In this document: positions 34,390 through 45,102 of the stretch, in pieces | Numbering within the stretch: position 1 is the stretch's first letter | Layout: each line of letters starts with the position of its first letter | Position numbers and translations under genes: made by a program | The notes under the pieces: generated by a model | Seen by the model: the letters and a program-made list of their open reading frames with translations, nothing else | Databases searched by the model: none | Told to the model about the DNA's origin: nothing | Source: Melampsora larici-populina 98AG31 | Lineage: Eukaryota > Basidiomycota > Pucciniomycetes > Pucciniales > Melampsoraceae | Assembly: GCF_000204055.1 (NCBI RefSeq) | Contig: NW_006768816.1 | Span: 179,998-243,997, forward strand | Direction: 5' to 3' | Length of the DNA: 64,000 bases

Positions 34390-34899
34390 ATACTTTTTGA
34401 TCCAAACAGGTATGGTGGTTGAATCAAGCACAGCTTTGTTGCGGCGCATGCCAAAAACTTCCGGAAACCGCACCGAAGAAACATCCTTGAACCCCCAACT
34501 CACAAAGTGGTTTTGATTGTTTGAACCCTTTTAATTGACAAAATCCAGTACAGTTGGGCCCTCATTGAAATTGTTTGGGAGTGTGCGATAAGAGAAGAAC
34601 GTGCTGGAGCATCCCTTTCACGGATCCAGGATTATCATAGGCCGATCGTAAGCACTAGCTATGATATAGCCCATATACGGCATCTGTACCCAGTATTGGT
34701 AGGAGCATTTGTGTTCCTCGTAATCCAGGCGGAATTGGAGATCTTGAACTACCTCAGCGCCAAAGGATACATTTCTATGAGTCATCATTCCCGTGCGAAT
34801 TGAAGGTGGAGCAATCAAACGCTCATGATCTTGAGCATGGGTTGACAACTCAGACAGCAATTCTAACGTCCACATACGAGTGTTCAGCTGGATTGCCAA
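34390..34899 (-). pseudogene. Possible OTU-like cysteine protease remnant
   Basis: The minus-strand frame contains CSYQYWVQMPYMGYIIAS followed by AYDRPMII, then, in a shifted frame, TFFSYRTLPNNF and NNQNHFV near 34520. This order (a W-M-P-Y-M-G block, a hydrophobic strand, then an NHFV motif) resembles the C-terminal half of the OTU-like protease domains common in repetitive rust genes; HFV would hold the catalytic histidine. The catalytic cysteine part was not found. A stop and a frame change are present. The assignment rests on motif memory only. Confidence 0.35.
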
Positions 34900-34953
34900 T
34901 AGATGCTGCTATAGCAAGGTATCCGCAGTTTCCAAAGGGTGGAGGGTTGATGA

Positions 34954-35343
34954 TCAAGATAACAAAAGGAACCATTTTTTAGGGAGCTGCTTCAAAATAA
35001 GTTGATCTTCTGACAAAGCGAGTGGACTCTTCTTGCAGACACGGCTTGATGAGGGTGGAAGGGCTAGGTGCAAAGAACCGCCTTCTATTGAAAAAACTGC
35101 AGATCCATATTCACAACTCGATTCGAGGTTCGTCCTGACTTTGGGATCACTGGAAGGCATCTTGAGATCCTCGCCAATGAGCAATAACCCAAGTTCGGGC
35201 ACCAAAACACGACACAGTAAGTAGTTAGGTGAAAGCGGGGCGGCAGTACCAATATCCAATTTGATTTTGGAGGAGTCTGATAAAAACATATTGCTCAAGG
35301 TGTGGATCATGACCTCATAACCAAGGGGGCCGTAACTGATCAA
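34954..35343 (-). CDS. Unknown open frame upstream of the OTU-like remnant
   Basis: A frame of about 129 codons reads GYEVMIHTLSNMFLSDSSK and LGLLLIGEDLKMPSSDP. Composition is protein-like and non-repetitive, and it lies on the same strand just upstream of the remnant at 34390, so both may be pieces of one decayed gene. No domain is recognised. Confidence 0.3.
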   Translation of the reverse strand: MISYGPLGYEVMIHTLSNMFLSDSSKIKLDIGTAAPLSPNYLLCRVLVPELGLLLIGEDLKMPSSDPKVRTNLESSCEYGSAVFSIEGGSLHLALPPSSSRVCKKSPLALSEDQLILKQLPKKWFLLLS

Positions 35344-35349
35344 AGAAGA

Positions 35350-37785
35350 GATGGGTTGCTTTAGTTATAGATGCCCATCTTGTAAAGATGTACATGGAGA
35401 CTCACTATCCGGGCTGTTCCACTTCGAAACCATCAAATTCACCTGACATACTAAAGATGTACCATTACTGCGCTTTGAACTTACTTTTTGCAATGTTGAG
35501 GAAATAAGAAGGGTGTTTTTGTTGAATAATGTTGTGAAGGTGAGATTTGTGCTTGCGGATGCGGCTGTAGGAAAGTTATCACTCAGTCATCATGATTCTA
35601 AGTAGAATAGAAAGAAAGGTCACTTTGCCAACGTTGTAAAGTCAATATGAAGTGGCCAACCCTCCCGTTTTCCTGCGGGTATGACATCTCGCTCAGCCCG
35701 ATGAAGTCCACAAAAACAGATCTGATGGTCCCATTTCTCAATAGAGTTTTGAGATCTTACATTCAATTTAGCATTCATCGGGTGAAACTTAGAAGAGATT
35801 GTTTGATTGATCAATAGTACAATTGGCTTGTGAATTATCAATTGACAAATTTGGAGCCAAGGCGTTTGAAAAGACAATGAAAGTTTCTGGGATGGATAGC
35901 TATGTGGATATGGCCATGGTTGTCCATTGCAAAGGATCTCCTTTCATTTGAGATGTGCACAAACACTGATGAATGTTGCTATCTTTTGTTCCAGACTCAT
36001 TGCAATTGCTTGTCATCCAGCAGGTGCACAGTTCTTCACCCTCCTCTTCACTTCCGTTCCAAATCCAATCCGTGAACTCATGATTCAGACTGTGGTACAC
36101 TGTTGTTCTATTACATCTTTGATATTCTTGTATGGATCATTGACACTGGGCTTTAATATTCTGACAAAGAAGGAAGGCTTTTTAGAGACTGTGATCCAAT
36201 TGGAAAGGATAAAGTTTGACAAATCACTCAAATATGTAGATTGTGAATGGGGTATTATGAGTGAGAGTATGATATGAAAGATGAGGGGTTGTCAGCTTGG
36301 AGATCTCATAAAATTGTCAAAGAAAGAGTACAAAGATAGGAAATAAGAAGATGTATGTTGAAAAAAAGATGGTCATGAAGAATTACAATCCAGAAAGAGA
36401 ACTCCAAGGAACTTCATTTGGGATTTTAAACAAAATGTGAAATTACAAATTGAATCAAACTGAAACAAGACAATTCCCATCAATTGTTAACTAAAACAAA
36501 TAAACTTTCTTGACAAGTCAATTCTATAAAATCAATACAAATCTCTAAACTTTTAAATCAATGATTATGTCCTTTATGAGGATCATGTGAAGTTTTAGAT
36601 GATTTGATTCAGCAAGTTCAATAAATTCATCATAAGCTAAAATAGAACAAGAGATTGTAGATTCTTGAACAATTGAACGAGTCATTGAAGGCGAGATTGA
36701 TTTGATTGGTAACAGTGATAATCAATTTGAATATAGTTCCTAGATGAAATGAAAATCTTATACACTGGATCAAAGAGAAAGAAAAATCAAAAAAGGTCAA
36801 TGTCTTTGGAATGGTGCATGAATGATCGTAGGAAAATAAACTCAACTGTAATGAAGAGGTGATGAGAGTTGTCTTGATGGGCTATCAGTGAGATCTTGAT
36901 CAAGATTGAAGAAAGTTTCTTTGGTTTCAGGATTGATGAAAGGATTGATTTGATCAAATGAGGATGTTTAGATACAAACACTTTGGATTCCAACCTAAAG
37001 GAATCATTCAAAAAATAACAAGATAATCAGCTATAAGGTAATGAAAAAGAACAAGAGAATCACACTTCCGCTCTATAACCATGACCAACCACAATAAAAC
37101 CAGAATGACCGATTTCATGCCCATTTTTTGAATTTGATCAAATTCACCAATTTGATTTAAAATTTTGCCCAACTATCTGAGATTTTAGTCATACATAGGT
37201 AGATTAATAGTGATTTTATGAGGTGAGACCAAAGATTTTTGATCTTCAACTTGACAATGTGGTTGTTGATCATGTTGTGTTTGATGTGGATGAGGATTTG
37301 GAAGTTGATGTGGTGGTGGATGAAATTGTGATGAAGTCAATTGTGGTGGTAAGAATGGTCCATAGGTATTTATGTACATATAAAGGCGTGCAATTGATCG
37401 CAGGGATTGGTTTCCCGGTTAGCCAATGGTCCGACAGGAGAACCGTGATGAGGCACCAAGCCGGAGGAGAGATATCATCGAAGGTGTGACACAAGGGTTA
37501 TGTGTGTGTCGGATTGTGAAATGTCTGAGTCTCAGTTGCTGAGACTCAGTCTTGAGCCTCTCAATAATAGCCCTATGTTCCCAAAAGTTTAGAGGATTGG
37601 CTGAACATGCAGGGCTGTTCATTAAGACTCAAATACTGTGCTAAGATGGTGGAACAATGCATATCTGAGCTGCTCAGATAGAAATTGATTGCAATGCAGG
37701 CTGGAGACAACTGCAAGACTCTGACTCCCCTCGATGTCAAGGGGGGATCTGGCGGTCCTTGTGCTTGGGACATAAAGTGGTTTGG
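35350..37785. other. Long AT-rich stretch without a recognisable gene
   Basis: Short frames occur on both strands, none with motifs. A GTTGATGTGG-like simple region lies near 37290-37340. Nothing else could be supported. Confidence 0.45.
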
Positions 37786-37789
37786 GTCG

Positions 37790-37893
37790 AGATGCGGGTA
37801 TTGGAGGACTTAAACAGTAGTTTGTGTCAAAATGAGGGATTCAGAGGACGTAAACAGTGTTTCAAGTTGAGATGAGGGTATTGGAGCATGTGG
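37790..37893. repeat. Minisatellite, left part
   Basis: Units of about 39-41 bases contain GAGGGTATTGGAGGACGTAA ACAGTG-like words. The array continues at 39427-39860 beyond an inserted solo LTR, so it was once continuous. Confidence 0.75.
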
Positions 37894-37897
37894 ACGT

Positions 37898-39422
37898 TGT
37901 GGTGATCAATTTAAGGGATCAATCAAAAAAATTCATTACTAGTAGTTTACCAGTTCACCAAAAAGTTTAGCAGGGAAGAAAAATTCAAAATGGAGGTTTT
38001 TTTGGATCAATTGAAGCTCTTATGGGCTTATGTATTGGTCATTGGGTTAACATTACATCATTTTATTTCATGTTACTTATTAAGATCATTAGAGTGCATT
38101 CGCAAACTTATTACAAAAAGAAAGAAAGAAAAACACAAGAAAAATTCAAAAATATAGGTATAGAGGTTGGAAAATGGTTTTTAGGGTATTAATAATAAAG
38201 TTATGGGTATTATGAGGTTAGGATATGAAAGAAAAACATTATATTATACTGTAATAATTTTGATCTTGAAATTTGATAAGAAGAAACAGAAGTTATTAGG
38301 GAAAAGGTACTTTTTCGAAGTTGGTAAACAAGGGGTATACATGTAGTTTGCATATGTAATGGTGGTAATAGTGGAATTTAAGGTTGCCAAGAGGATTTTC
38401 CGGGATTTTGAAGGTTATAGAGGATGATTTCATGTTACATGGACAAGAAAAAGAGAGTAGCAGCTGTGAAAAGTGAAGAAAATGGGGGAATATTGTCAAA
38501 AATGAAGGTTTTCAGCTAATTACATATGTCAAATGAAGTCATATTAGGTTGGTAGATAGCTCATTCAACGCAGAAGTGCGGATTACATAATGTACAAACT
38601 TTGAATCATTAGTAGCAGAGGTCTATGTAAAAAGTTATAAGGCAAATAAGAAATTGGTGTGAATCTCAAATTTACAGTCACAAGTCAACATGTAACACTA
38701 AAAACCTTAACTTCACAGCTCAATATCTTACTCATCACTCATCAGAAATAGGTCATATGGGGGTGATAAATGATCAGTATCCCGAGGACTACAAGATGCA
38801 CCTTAGTAATCAAAAATCGGACCTCATCTCAAAAAATTTGTAATCTCAAAATTTGGTTTTCAGATAGTCTACTTACATTGCGTCATCATAGGGTTTTTAG
38901 GGATTTCTGGGCGGATTTGATTGGTTTTGAGGCTCTTGACCATCATCAAAGTTGGAGTACATTGTTATATATACTTTGAGATGATTCTTGGACTGTTGTT
39001 CCCCTTTTTTCTTTATCATTTACGCAGTTATTATCTTGTTTATCATCATAAACTTATTTTAATAGTACCTGGTCACTTCAATACACCCTTTATTATAGCT
39101 ATAAAGAGAAATTTACTTTAGTGTTACAGTCAAAAAGACTTATTGGGAATAATATCATTAAGATATTGCTTATTTTCTTTTGTTATCATCTGGGAATAAC
39201 ACTATAGCAGTGTTGATAGTAATAAAAACTGTGCTTTTGACGTTAAAATACGTGTGAAAGTTATATTTCCCTGGTGCCTTATCTGTACTCAATACAACAG
39301 TTTCTCTTTCTGATTGTGTTGTTTTAGAAGAGCCATCCTTAAACAACTTCTACTAGTCATTTTTATTAGTAGATTATCCTCTTCCAGCTATGTATAACCC
39401 TTGTTGGGTTATAAGTTCTACA
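37898..39422 (-). mobile_element. Solo LTR, family A copy 2
   Basis: This 1525-base repeat is the inverted relative of 9347-10981. Read on the minus strand it begins TGTAGAACTTATAACCC and ends ATTGATCACCACA. ACGT precedes it on the plus strand (37894-37897) and ATGT follows (39423-39426), that is, a 4-base duplication with one later change. The minisatellite unit contains ACGT at this place, which supports the reading. Confidence 0.78.
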
Positions 39423-39426
39423 ATGT

Positions 39427-39860
39427 GAACAGTGTCTTGAGTCAAAATGAGGGTGTTTGAGGACATAAAAATGGTTGTGAGCGTCAGACATTGCATGTGT
39501 TGAAATGAGGGTATTGGAGGACGTAAACCTCTGATAATGCCCTCATTTTAACTCAAACCACTGTTTATGTCTTCCAATACCCTCATATGACTTGAAACAC
39601 TTTACGTCCTCTGAATCCCTCATTTTGACTTAAACCACTGTTTATGTCCCACTGTTTACGTCCTCCAACATGCCCATTTTGACTCAAACCACTGTATATG
39701 TCCTGCAGATCCCTCATTTCAGCTCAAACCACTATTTATGTCCTCCAACACCCTCATTTTGACTCAAAACACTGTTTAAGTCCTCCAACACCTGCATTTT
39801 GACTTGAAACACTGTTCATTTCCTCCAAATCCCTTACTTTGACTTGAAACATTCTCTTTT
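39427..39860. repeat. Minisatellite, right part
   Basis: About ten diverged units, such as ACTCAAACCACTGTTTATGT CC and CCAACACCCTCATTTTG, repeat with a period near 40 bases. Orientation of the units inverts near 39530. Confidence 0.75.
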
Positions 39861-39916
39861 GGAAGATAATTTTTTTTATACGTGGTTCTTGATTACCTGT
39901 ATGACCAGTCTTGAGT

Positions 39917-40187
39917 TGTAGGTGCTTGATTTTTAGCGCCTACATATGCCAACATGTTAGCAGGTGCTTATTTTACCAGAAAAATAAATGCAGGAGCTCA
40001 AAAATAGCAACACATTTCAAATCAGACATGTAGGCGCTCGAAAAGCACATCTATATTCTATTCTATGTAGGCATAATTTTTGAGCGCCCACATTTCAAAT
40101 TCCCACAGATTTTTGATGTAGGTGTTGGAATGTAGGCACTTTTTTGTGGGAAACACCTATGTAGGCGCAATTTGGGAAGCACCTACA
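39917..40187. repeat. Hairpin MITE, about 271 bases
   Basis: The ends start TGTAGGTGCTT and, read inward from the right, TGTAGGTGCTT, both followed within 15 bases by GCGCCTACAT. Further GTAGGCGC and GCGCCTACAT words occur inside. No clear target duplication. Confidence 0.65.
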
Positions 40188-40599
40188 TGGATTTTTTGCC
40201 GGCTGCAAATAGCAACAGCCACAATATATATGGGGAACAGTACAATGATCTTTGTCCTGGAAGGCTTTTTTGAAGTTGCTTGAAGTATCATACTCAGCAT
40301 CAACTCACCAAACAATTTCTGACACTTTTTCTGGTTTTTGACCGCTCACAGGAGTTCAAAGCATATGGAAAAATCAAGACAGATCAGAAATGCCATTTGT
40401 GATGTGTGGTGTTTTTTTCTGGTTTTTTGGTGCCTTTGTCTTTGATAGATGCAAGGTGTAACATAAGATATGTTCTCTGTTTGCCCCACAAATTAAAAAT
40501 GTATTTTTGGTGATAAATGCATCATATTTTGAAGATAATTATCTCTGAGACATGGCCAGATAATGTATTGTCTTTTGATAGTTAGTGCAATCACTTTAA

Positions 40600-40925
40600 T
40601 TTACACTGAGTACAACACCCCCGCCAATCTGCCTGAGATAGCGGTAGCACAGCGCCCTCGCTAGCAATTTTATTGGATAGTGTGTCTTGACAGTGGCTAT
40701 AGCTATGGTCAAACCCAAAAAAATATAGTGCTTTTTGGATGCACTCTGCATAGCAATACTTTGCAGTGCTATAAGGCACCATAGCGCAACAGAGCGCCTG
40801 GAAACTCATAGCGCCCCAAGTGAGTCCGAGCGCCACCCTTTCAACCTTGTACAGTACTATGTCGCTGTCAACCTCACATATTGCCAAAGCCAGCAGATCA
40901 ACAACCCTTGATCTCAACATTCAAT
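40600..40925. repeat. hAT element fragment (left-end type)
   Basis: GAGATAGCGGTAGCACAGCG, GCTATAGCTATGG and CATAGCGC words in this order match the left subterminal zone of the hAT element at 13676. The matching terminal repeat is decayed or missing. Confidence 0.55.
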
Positions 40926-40929
40926 CACC

Positions 40930-42128
40930 TTTGTAGCCAAATCACAGCAAAGTCAACCCCTTAATCATCCGCAATTGTCGCATGAAGTCATTGGAATAGC
41001 TAGTTATTCAGCCTGAAGATCTCAAAAGTTTCACGCTTGACTTTGCGACCGACAATCACACTTCATCCACACATCGAATTACCCTTTGGCCTATACCCAC
41101 TCACCAACTTCAAAGTGTCAGATGGATCAAGCATCAGATTAATTACCCAATCAATTACCTGCTACCACCAAGAAGCAAGATTCTGATGTAATATTTGTTG
41201 AACAATATTTATACTCTTTCTGATTTATCAAAAAAGAAATGATATAAAGCTTTTGAGAATAACATATGAAAACAAATTGATGCATCAAAAAAGGTTGTTT
41301 TTGAAATAAACGAGGTGAGGATTCTTTCAAGATTCTTGATTTAAGATTCTCAATTTGATCAAAGTTGAAGGAAACTATTTGAATGAGTTGTATCGTCTTC
41401 TTCTCCAAATTGTTCTTGATCTGAGCATCCATTCATATGCTTGTTCAGTTTAGTATGAACTTCATCTTTACTAAACATTATACCAAATGCATCCGGAAAG
41501 GTTTTGTTACAAGCCATAGGATAAAAAGCCAAAATAAAAGATGACTAATTAATCGGCTCAACGGCTTGCTCTTGTATATGCAGAGGCGAAAAGTAGATAA
41601 GTACAAAGATCCATTGTAAGACTAGATACAGGAAGCTCCTGGTCAAGGATATAATGTCACAGTTAGCAATTCAAGGAAATAGGTGCGGAGACAGGAGACA
41701 ATGTCAGTTAGCATTCCAAGAACATAGTCATCAAGTCAAATAGGGGAGGCTTGGCTGCACCTCTCACATCGGACGGTATACTTTCAAAAGGCTTGGAACA
41801 AGGAACAGGGAGCGAGAGCCAAACAGTCTGAGAATGCAAAGGAGAATTGGGAGAAGTCCCATTCATTGTTACTAGCCCTATTGGCGGCGGGCGCCGCACA
41901 GCCTACTTTAAGAGACTATTACATTGACACAGGTGCGCTCAGAATAAGACTGCTCAACAGACTCTGGTGCCTCCGCAGTTCACTGCTTTTCCTCAGTTCG
42001 TTGAACATTTCTCCCAAACCTTATCAAATCTCTGAAACTCACAATTGGCCGCTTAACCAATCAACTCACGTCATAGGCTCAGGTTGCTCAGGCACACTTC
42101 GACAGTAGTAGACCAACTCCTTTGATTC
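40930..42128. other. Intergenic stretch, no gene recognised
   Basis: Short frames at 41151-41432 (minus) and 41866-42108 (plus) show no motif. No repeat structure stands out. Confidence 0.4.
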
Positions 42129-42132
42129 CTAA

Positions 42133-42315
42133 CACTGCAAATATAATGTGTTTCTCTAAGGTGAAAAATGATTGAACTTAATGCACAAAATGATTAATAA
42201 TGCAGATTTGATGCATAAAAATGTAGATTTAATGTAGATTTAATGCACTTTTAATCATTTTTTGAATTAAATGTAATCATTTTTCACCACAGAGAAACAC
42301 ATTATATTTGCAGTG
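42133..42315. mobile_element. Tourist-like (PIF/Harbinger-type) MITE, 183 bases
   Basis: The ends CACTGCAAATATAATGTG are inverted repeats, nearly perfect for about 40 bases. TAA flanks both sides (42130-42132 and 42316-42318), the 3-base duplication typical of PIF/Harbinger. The inside is made of AATGCA and AATCATTTTT words with no coding sequence. Confidence 0.85.
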
Positions 42316-42984
42316 TAATACCTGCACTATAATGACTTGCAGATCATGTACCACCAGTCTTCATGACCGCTCTGTGATCAATCCTGTCTACCATGCCCTG
42401 ACTGTGAGACCTGCAATAGTGAACCAGAAGACATTTTCACGCACTGTTCAACCACATTGGCTCTGACACCTTAACAAACGTAACTTGTTGAGGCGTGTTG
42501 GTGTTCCAATTCTATTGCCACAAATGCTCACATTGCGGCGTCCAACAATTATATTACCTAGGTACCGAACAGAACCTAACACAATACATCGCTACTAAAG
42601 TCAGAAAAATGTACCTTGCTTGCTGGTCATAACCCACATAACATTGATCTTGCAACTCGGAACCCAAAATAACAATAACACCCCAGGCCCCCACGCATGT
42701 TGAGTAAACTTGAGCCACACAATCCCTTTGATCACCAGGACCCTCTATCGCAACCTCTTAGAGAAAATGGCCTCCGCCTGTTTGTTGACCAGTACGCGCT
42801 ATAGTAGTGTTGCAGAAACAATTCACAATTTCAGGCGGGGGTCATTACAGGAACAAATTTGCTAGGGTGCTTACAATCAATTGTTCCCCAAAACAATCAA
42901 GGAATTTGAATCGATTTAGTCATCCTGATTACCAGAGCTCCTCAATATATCCTATGGAATGTCGTATCAGGGGGTTAGGCACAA

Positions 42985-44241
42985 TCAATTCAGGAAGCAC
43001 AAAAGAAAAGTGCTCACCAACAGCTCATGATAACCACCTACATAACTGAAATGGCATGTTATGTTATATTCTTTGAAGCACTTCACTATCGCTGGATCCT
43101 TTGTTCTGCCATCGTATGTCAGGAAGACGATATGCTTGAAATTGACAGGTAATGTCACCGAGGTACTGTACTTGCATTTCAACACCCTGCGCCAATAACC
43201 AACGGAAATATGATACCCAGTGACCAGTACTTGCATATGTTCAAAGAACTTTGAATGTAGCCAATTGAGGTCCTTTCCCATGGTGTTTGAACACGTAAGA
43301 CGAATGATTCGAAGATTGGGAAAGTCCAGATCGTGAACGTTGATAGGATTAGAGCCAGGAGTAACGTCGGTCAACAGAACTTCGACTGATTGTCGAACCG
43401 CCAGAATCATTAAAGCAGTCTCGTGATTATGGAAATTATGTTTGTATTCGAGACATTTGATGTTTGTACCTTGGTTCTCGCAAACACCCACAATGGCATC
43501 GTAATTAGCAGGACTACATGACGCCGCCAGATGTTCAAGCTGAGATAGTGATCCGCGAGCCAGGTCTAATCGGTCCATTGAGCCTATCTGTAGTGACATT
43601 GATCGTAGATTGACTGTTGCATCCAGTAAACTCTTCAATGAGTTTGAGTTGTCCGACATGTTACTTGCAGTCAATCCAATAATGTTCAACACCTCGAGAT
43701 TATGAACCTGATGCACAGCGGCTATTATTCCTGATCTGAATCCCACTGTTCCCTTGAACCTGAATGATTGATCAGTTAAAGTGGGTGCAGATACCTGGAT
43801 GATGTTCGCCACGTGCCGCATCAAAGAAGAATTGGTGTTGATCAGATGGTTCCTTGGATCAAGTCGTGAACCGAGGGTCGGCTTTAAATGATTCGCCCGG
43901 GTTGAAATCACATCAATATCAGGATATAATAAGCAATCAAATGATAATGCACGGAACCTCGCCATGTTTGAGACCAAGAAGGAGTCGTCTAAGCGTCTTG
44001 ATAATGTGTTGATCATGAAATGCGATGTTAACCGAATGCTCCTGTAAACGTGCGGAATCACCGCGATTGCCCACGCCTTACCGATCAAGCGCAGATCGAG
44101 TAGGTTTGATACCACCTCAGGTTCTAAGTAAGAGTGATCGAAAGAGTCTAAGATAGTGATATATCTGCCGGGACATGAGTCGATGAGACATTGCAGAATA
44201 ATTCCTATGATTTCAATCGGTAGCGAGGTGATCAGTGACAT
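42985..44241 (-). CDS. F-box/LRR-like protein
   Basis: The ATG at 44241 starts MSLITSLPIEIIGIILQCLI, a classic F-box opening (LP-x-E-x-x-x-x-I), and RLIGKAWAIAVIPHVYRSI at about residues 50-70 completes the F-box. The rest, about 350 residues, has repeated leucine-rich strands (LEVLNIIGLTA, LRSMSLQIGS, LEHLAASCSP, LRIIRLTCSN) without strict LRR spacing. Such proteins are substrate adaptors of SCF ubiquitin ligases and are numerous in rust fungi. The frame of 418 codons is uninterrupted, apparently in one exon, though the C terminus (STFLLCFLN) may be altered by an undetected intron. The upstream neighbour on the same strand is the Helitron helicase. Confidence 0.8.
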   Translation of the reverse strand: MSLITSLPIEIIGIILQCLIDSCPGRYITILDSFDHSYLEPEVVSNLLDLRLIGKAWAIAVIPHVYRSIRLTSHFMINTLSRRLDDSFLVSNMARFRALSFDCLLYPDIDVISTRANHLKPTLGSRLDPRNHLINTNSSLMRHVANIIQVSAPTLTDQSFRFKGTVGFRSGIIAAVHQVHNLEVLNIIGLTASNMSDNSNSLKSLLDATVNLRSMSLQIGSMDRLDLARGSLSQLEHLAASCSPANYDAIVGVCENQGTNIKCLEYKHNFHNHETALMILAVRQSVEVLLTDVTPGSNPINVHDLDFPNLRIIRLTCSNTMGKDLNWLHSKFFEHMQVLVTGYHISVGYWRRVLKCKYSTSVTLPVNFKHIVFLTYDGRTKDPAIVKCFKEYNITCHFSYVGGYHELLVSTFLLCFLN

Positions 44242-44249
44242 GATCAAAG

Positions 44250-45100
44250 CTTAGGGCAAGGGAGGTAGAAGCTTGAGAGGGGATTAGACCTTGGCCAGCG
44301 ACTCGCTTTGCTTCTTGAACAAACTGATAGCAGCAAACATTCTTGATACTGATCATTGGGGCGTGAAGACGCTGATTGGGGTCCCCAGCCGTAGAGGATC
44401 GTTTTCACACGCAAACAATCCCATCGACATGATACCACATTGGACACCTGGGCGCATAGGGAAGTCAGTTATGGGCAACTTAAACAGAATTCATGACCGG
44501 AGAGTAGAGTGAAATACTCACTTTATTTGACATGACACGCAAGGTCTGGGGTGTTTGCTCAGCAGCTCCAGAATTTCGAATGGACAGGTGGCAAGACAAA
44601 TATTGAAATGAGGGACCGTGGCCAACCCGTTCATCCTCGAGACGGGCAATGTTTGCCTGCAATACACACGCACGATCTCATAGTACATGCTCACAGTCCA
44701 AGTGAAGCTGTTAACCAACAATGCAGATGCACACGCACGTGGTGCTATTAAAAAGTATCAACAATTCATGCAAGGCTAAGCATGAGACTCTCAACAATCA
44801 CGTATTGTGTTAATACCACCCTGAGTTACGAAAATCCTTTCGCCATCCATGCAGTTAAGCACAACAATCCAGTGTTTGATATGGCGTCGCGAGATCATCA
44901 CCAGTACCACCAACAATCAGCCACATCACAAATACAACCTCGTGGCTCAATGGTCTCAATAAGTCAAAAAGGTCAATCATGGTCATGGTACAAAAGTTGC
45001 GACCGCATGCTCTACACCATCATTTTGATAAGATGAACAATTAGATGAAAATCGATTAATCAGGAACCGTACAAAACACAAAATTTAATCACCTCAAAAC
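44250..45100. other. Spacer between F-box gene and Helitron helicase
   Basis: No gene was recognised. The 3' terminus of the Helitron (a hairpin followed by CTRR on the minus strand) is expected here or further left, but none could be assigned with confidence. Confidence 0.4.
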
Positions 45101-45102
45101 CA

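Noticed and set aside
37730..37765. Short GC-rich GGGGGGATCTGGCGG stretch as a structural RNA or regulatory site
   Set aside because: No stem or family pattern could be shown.
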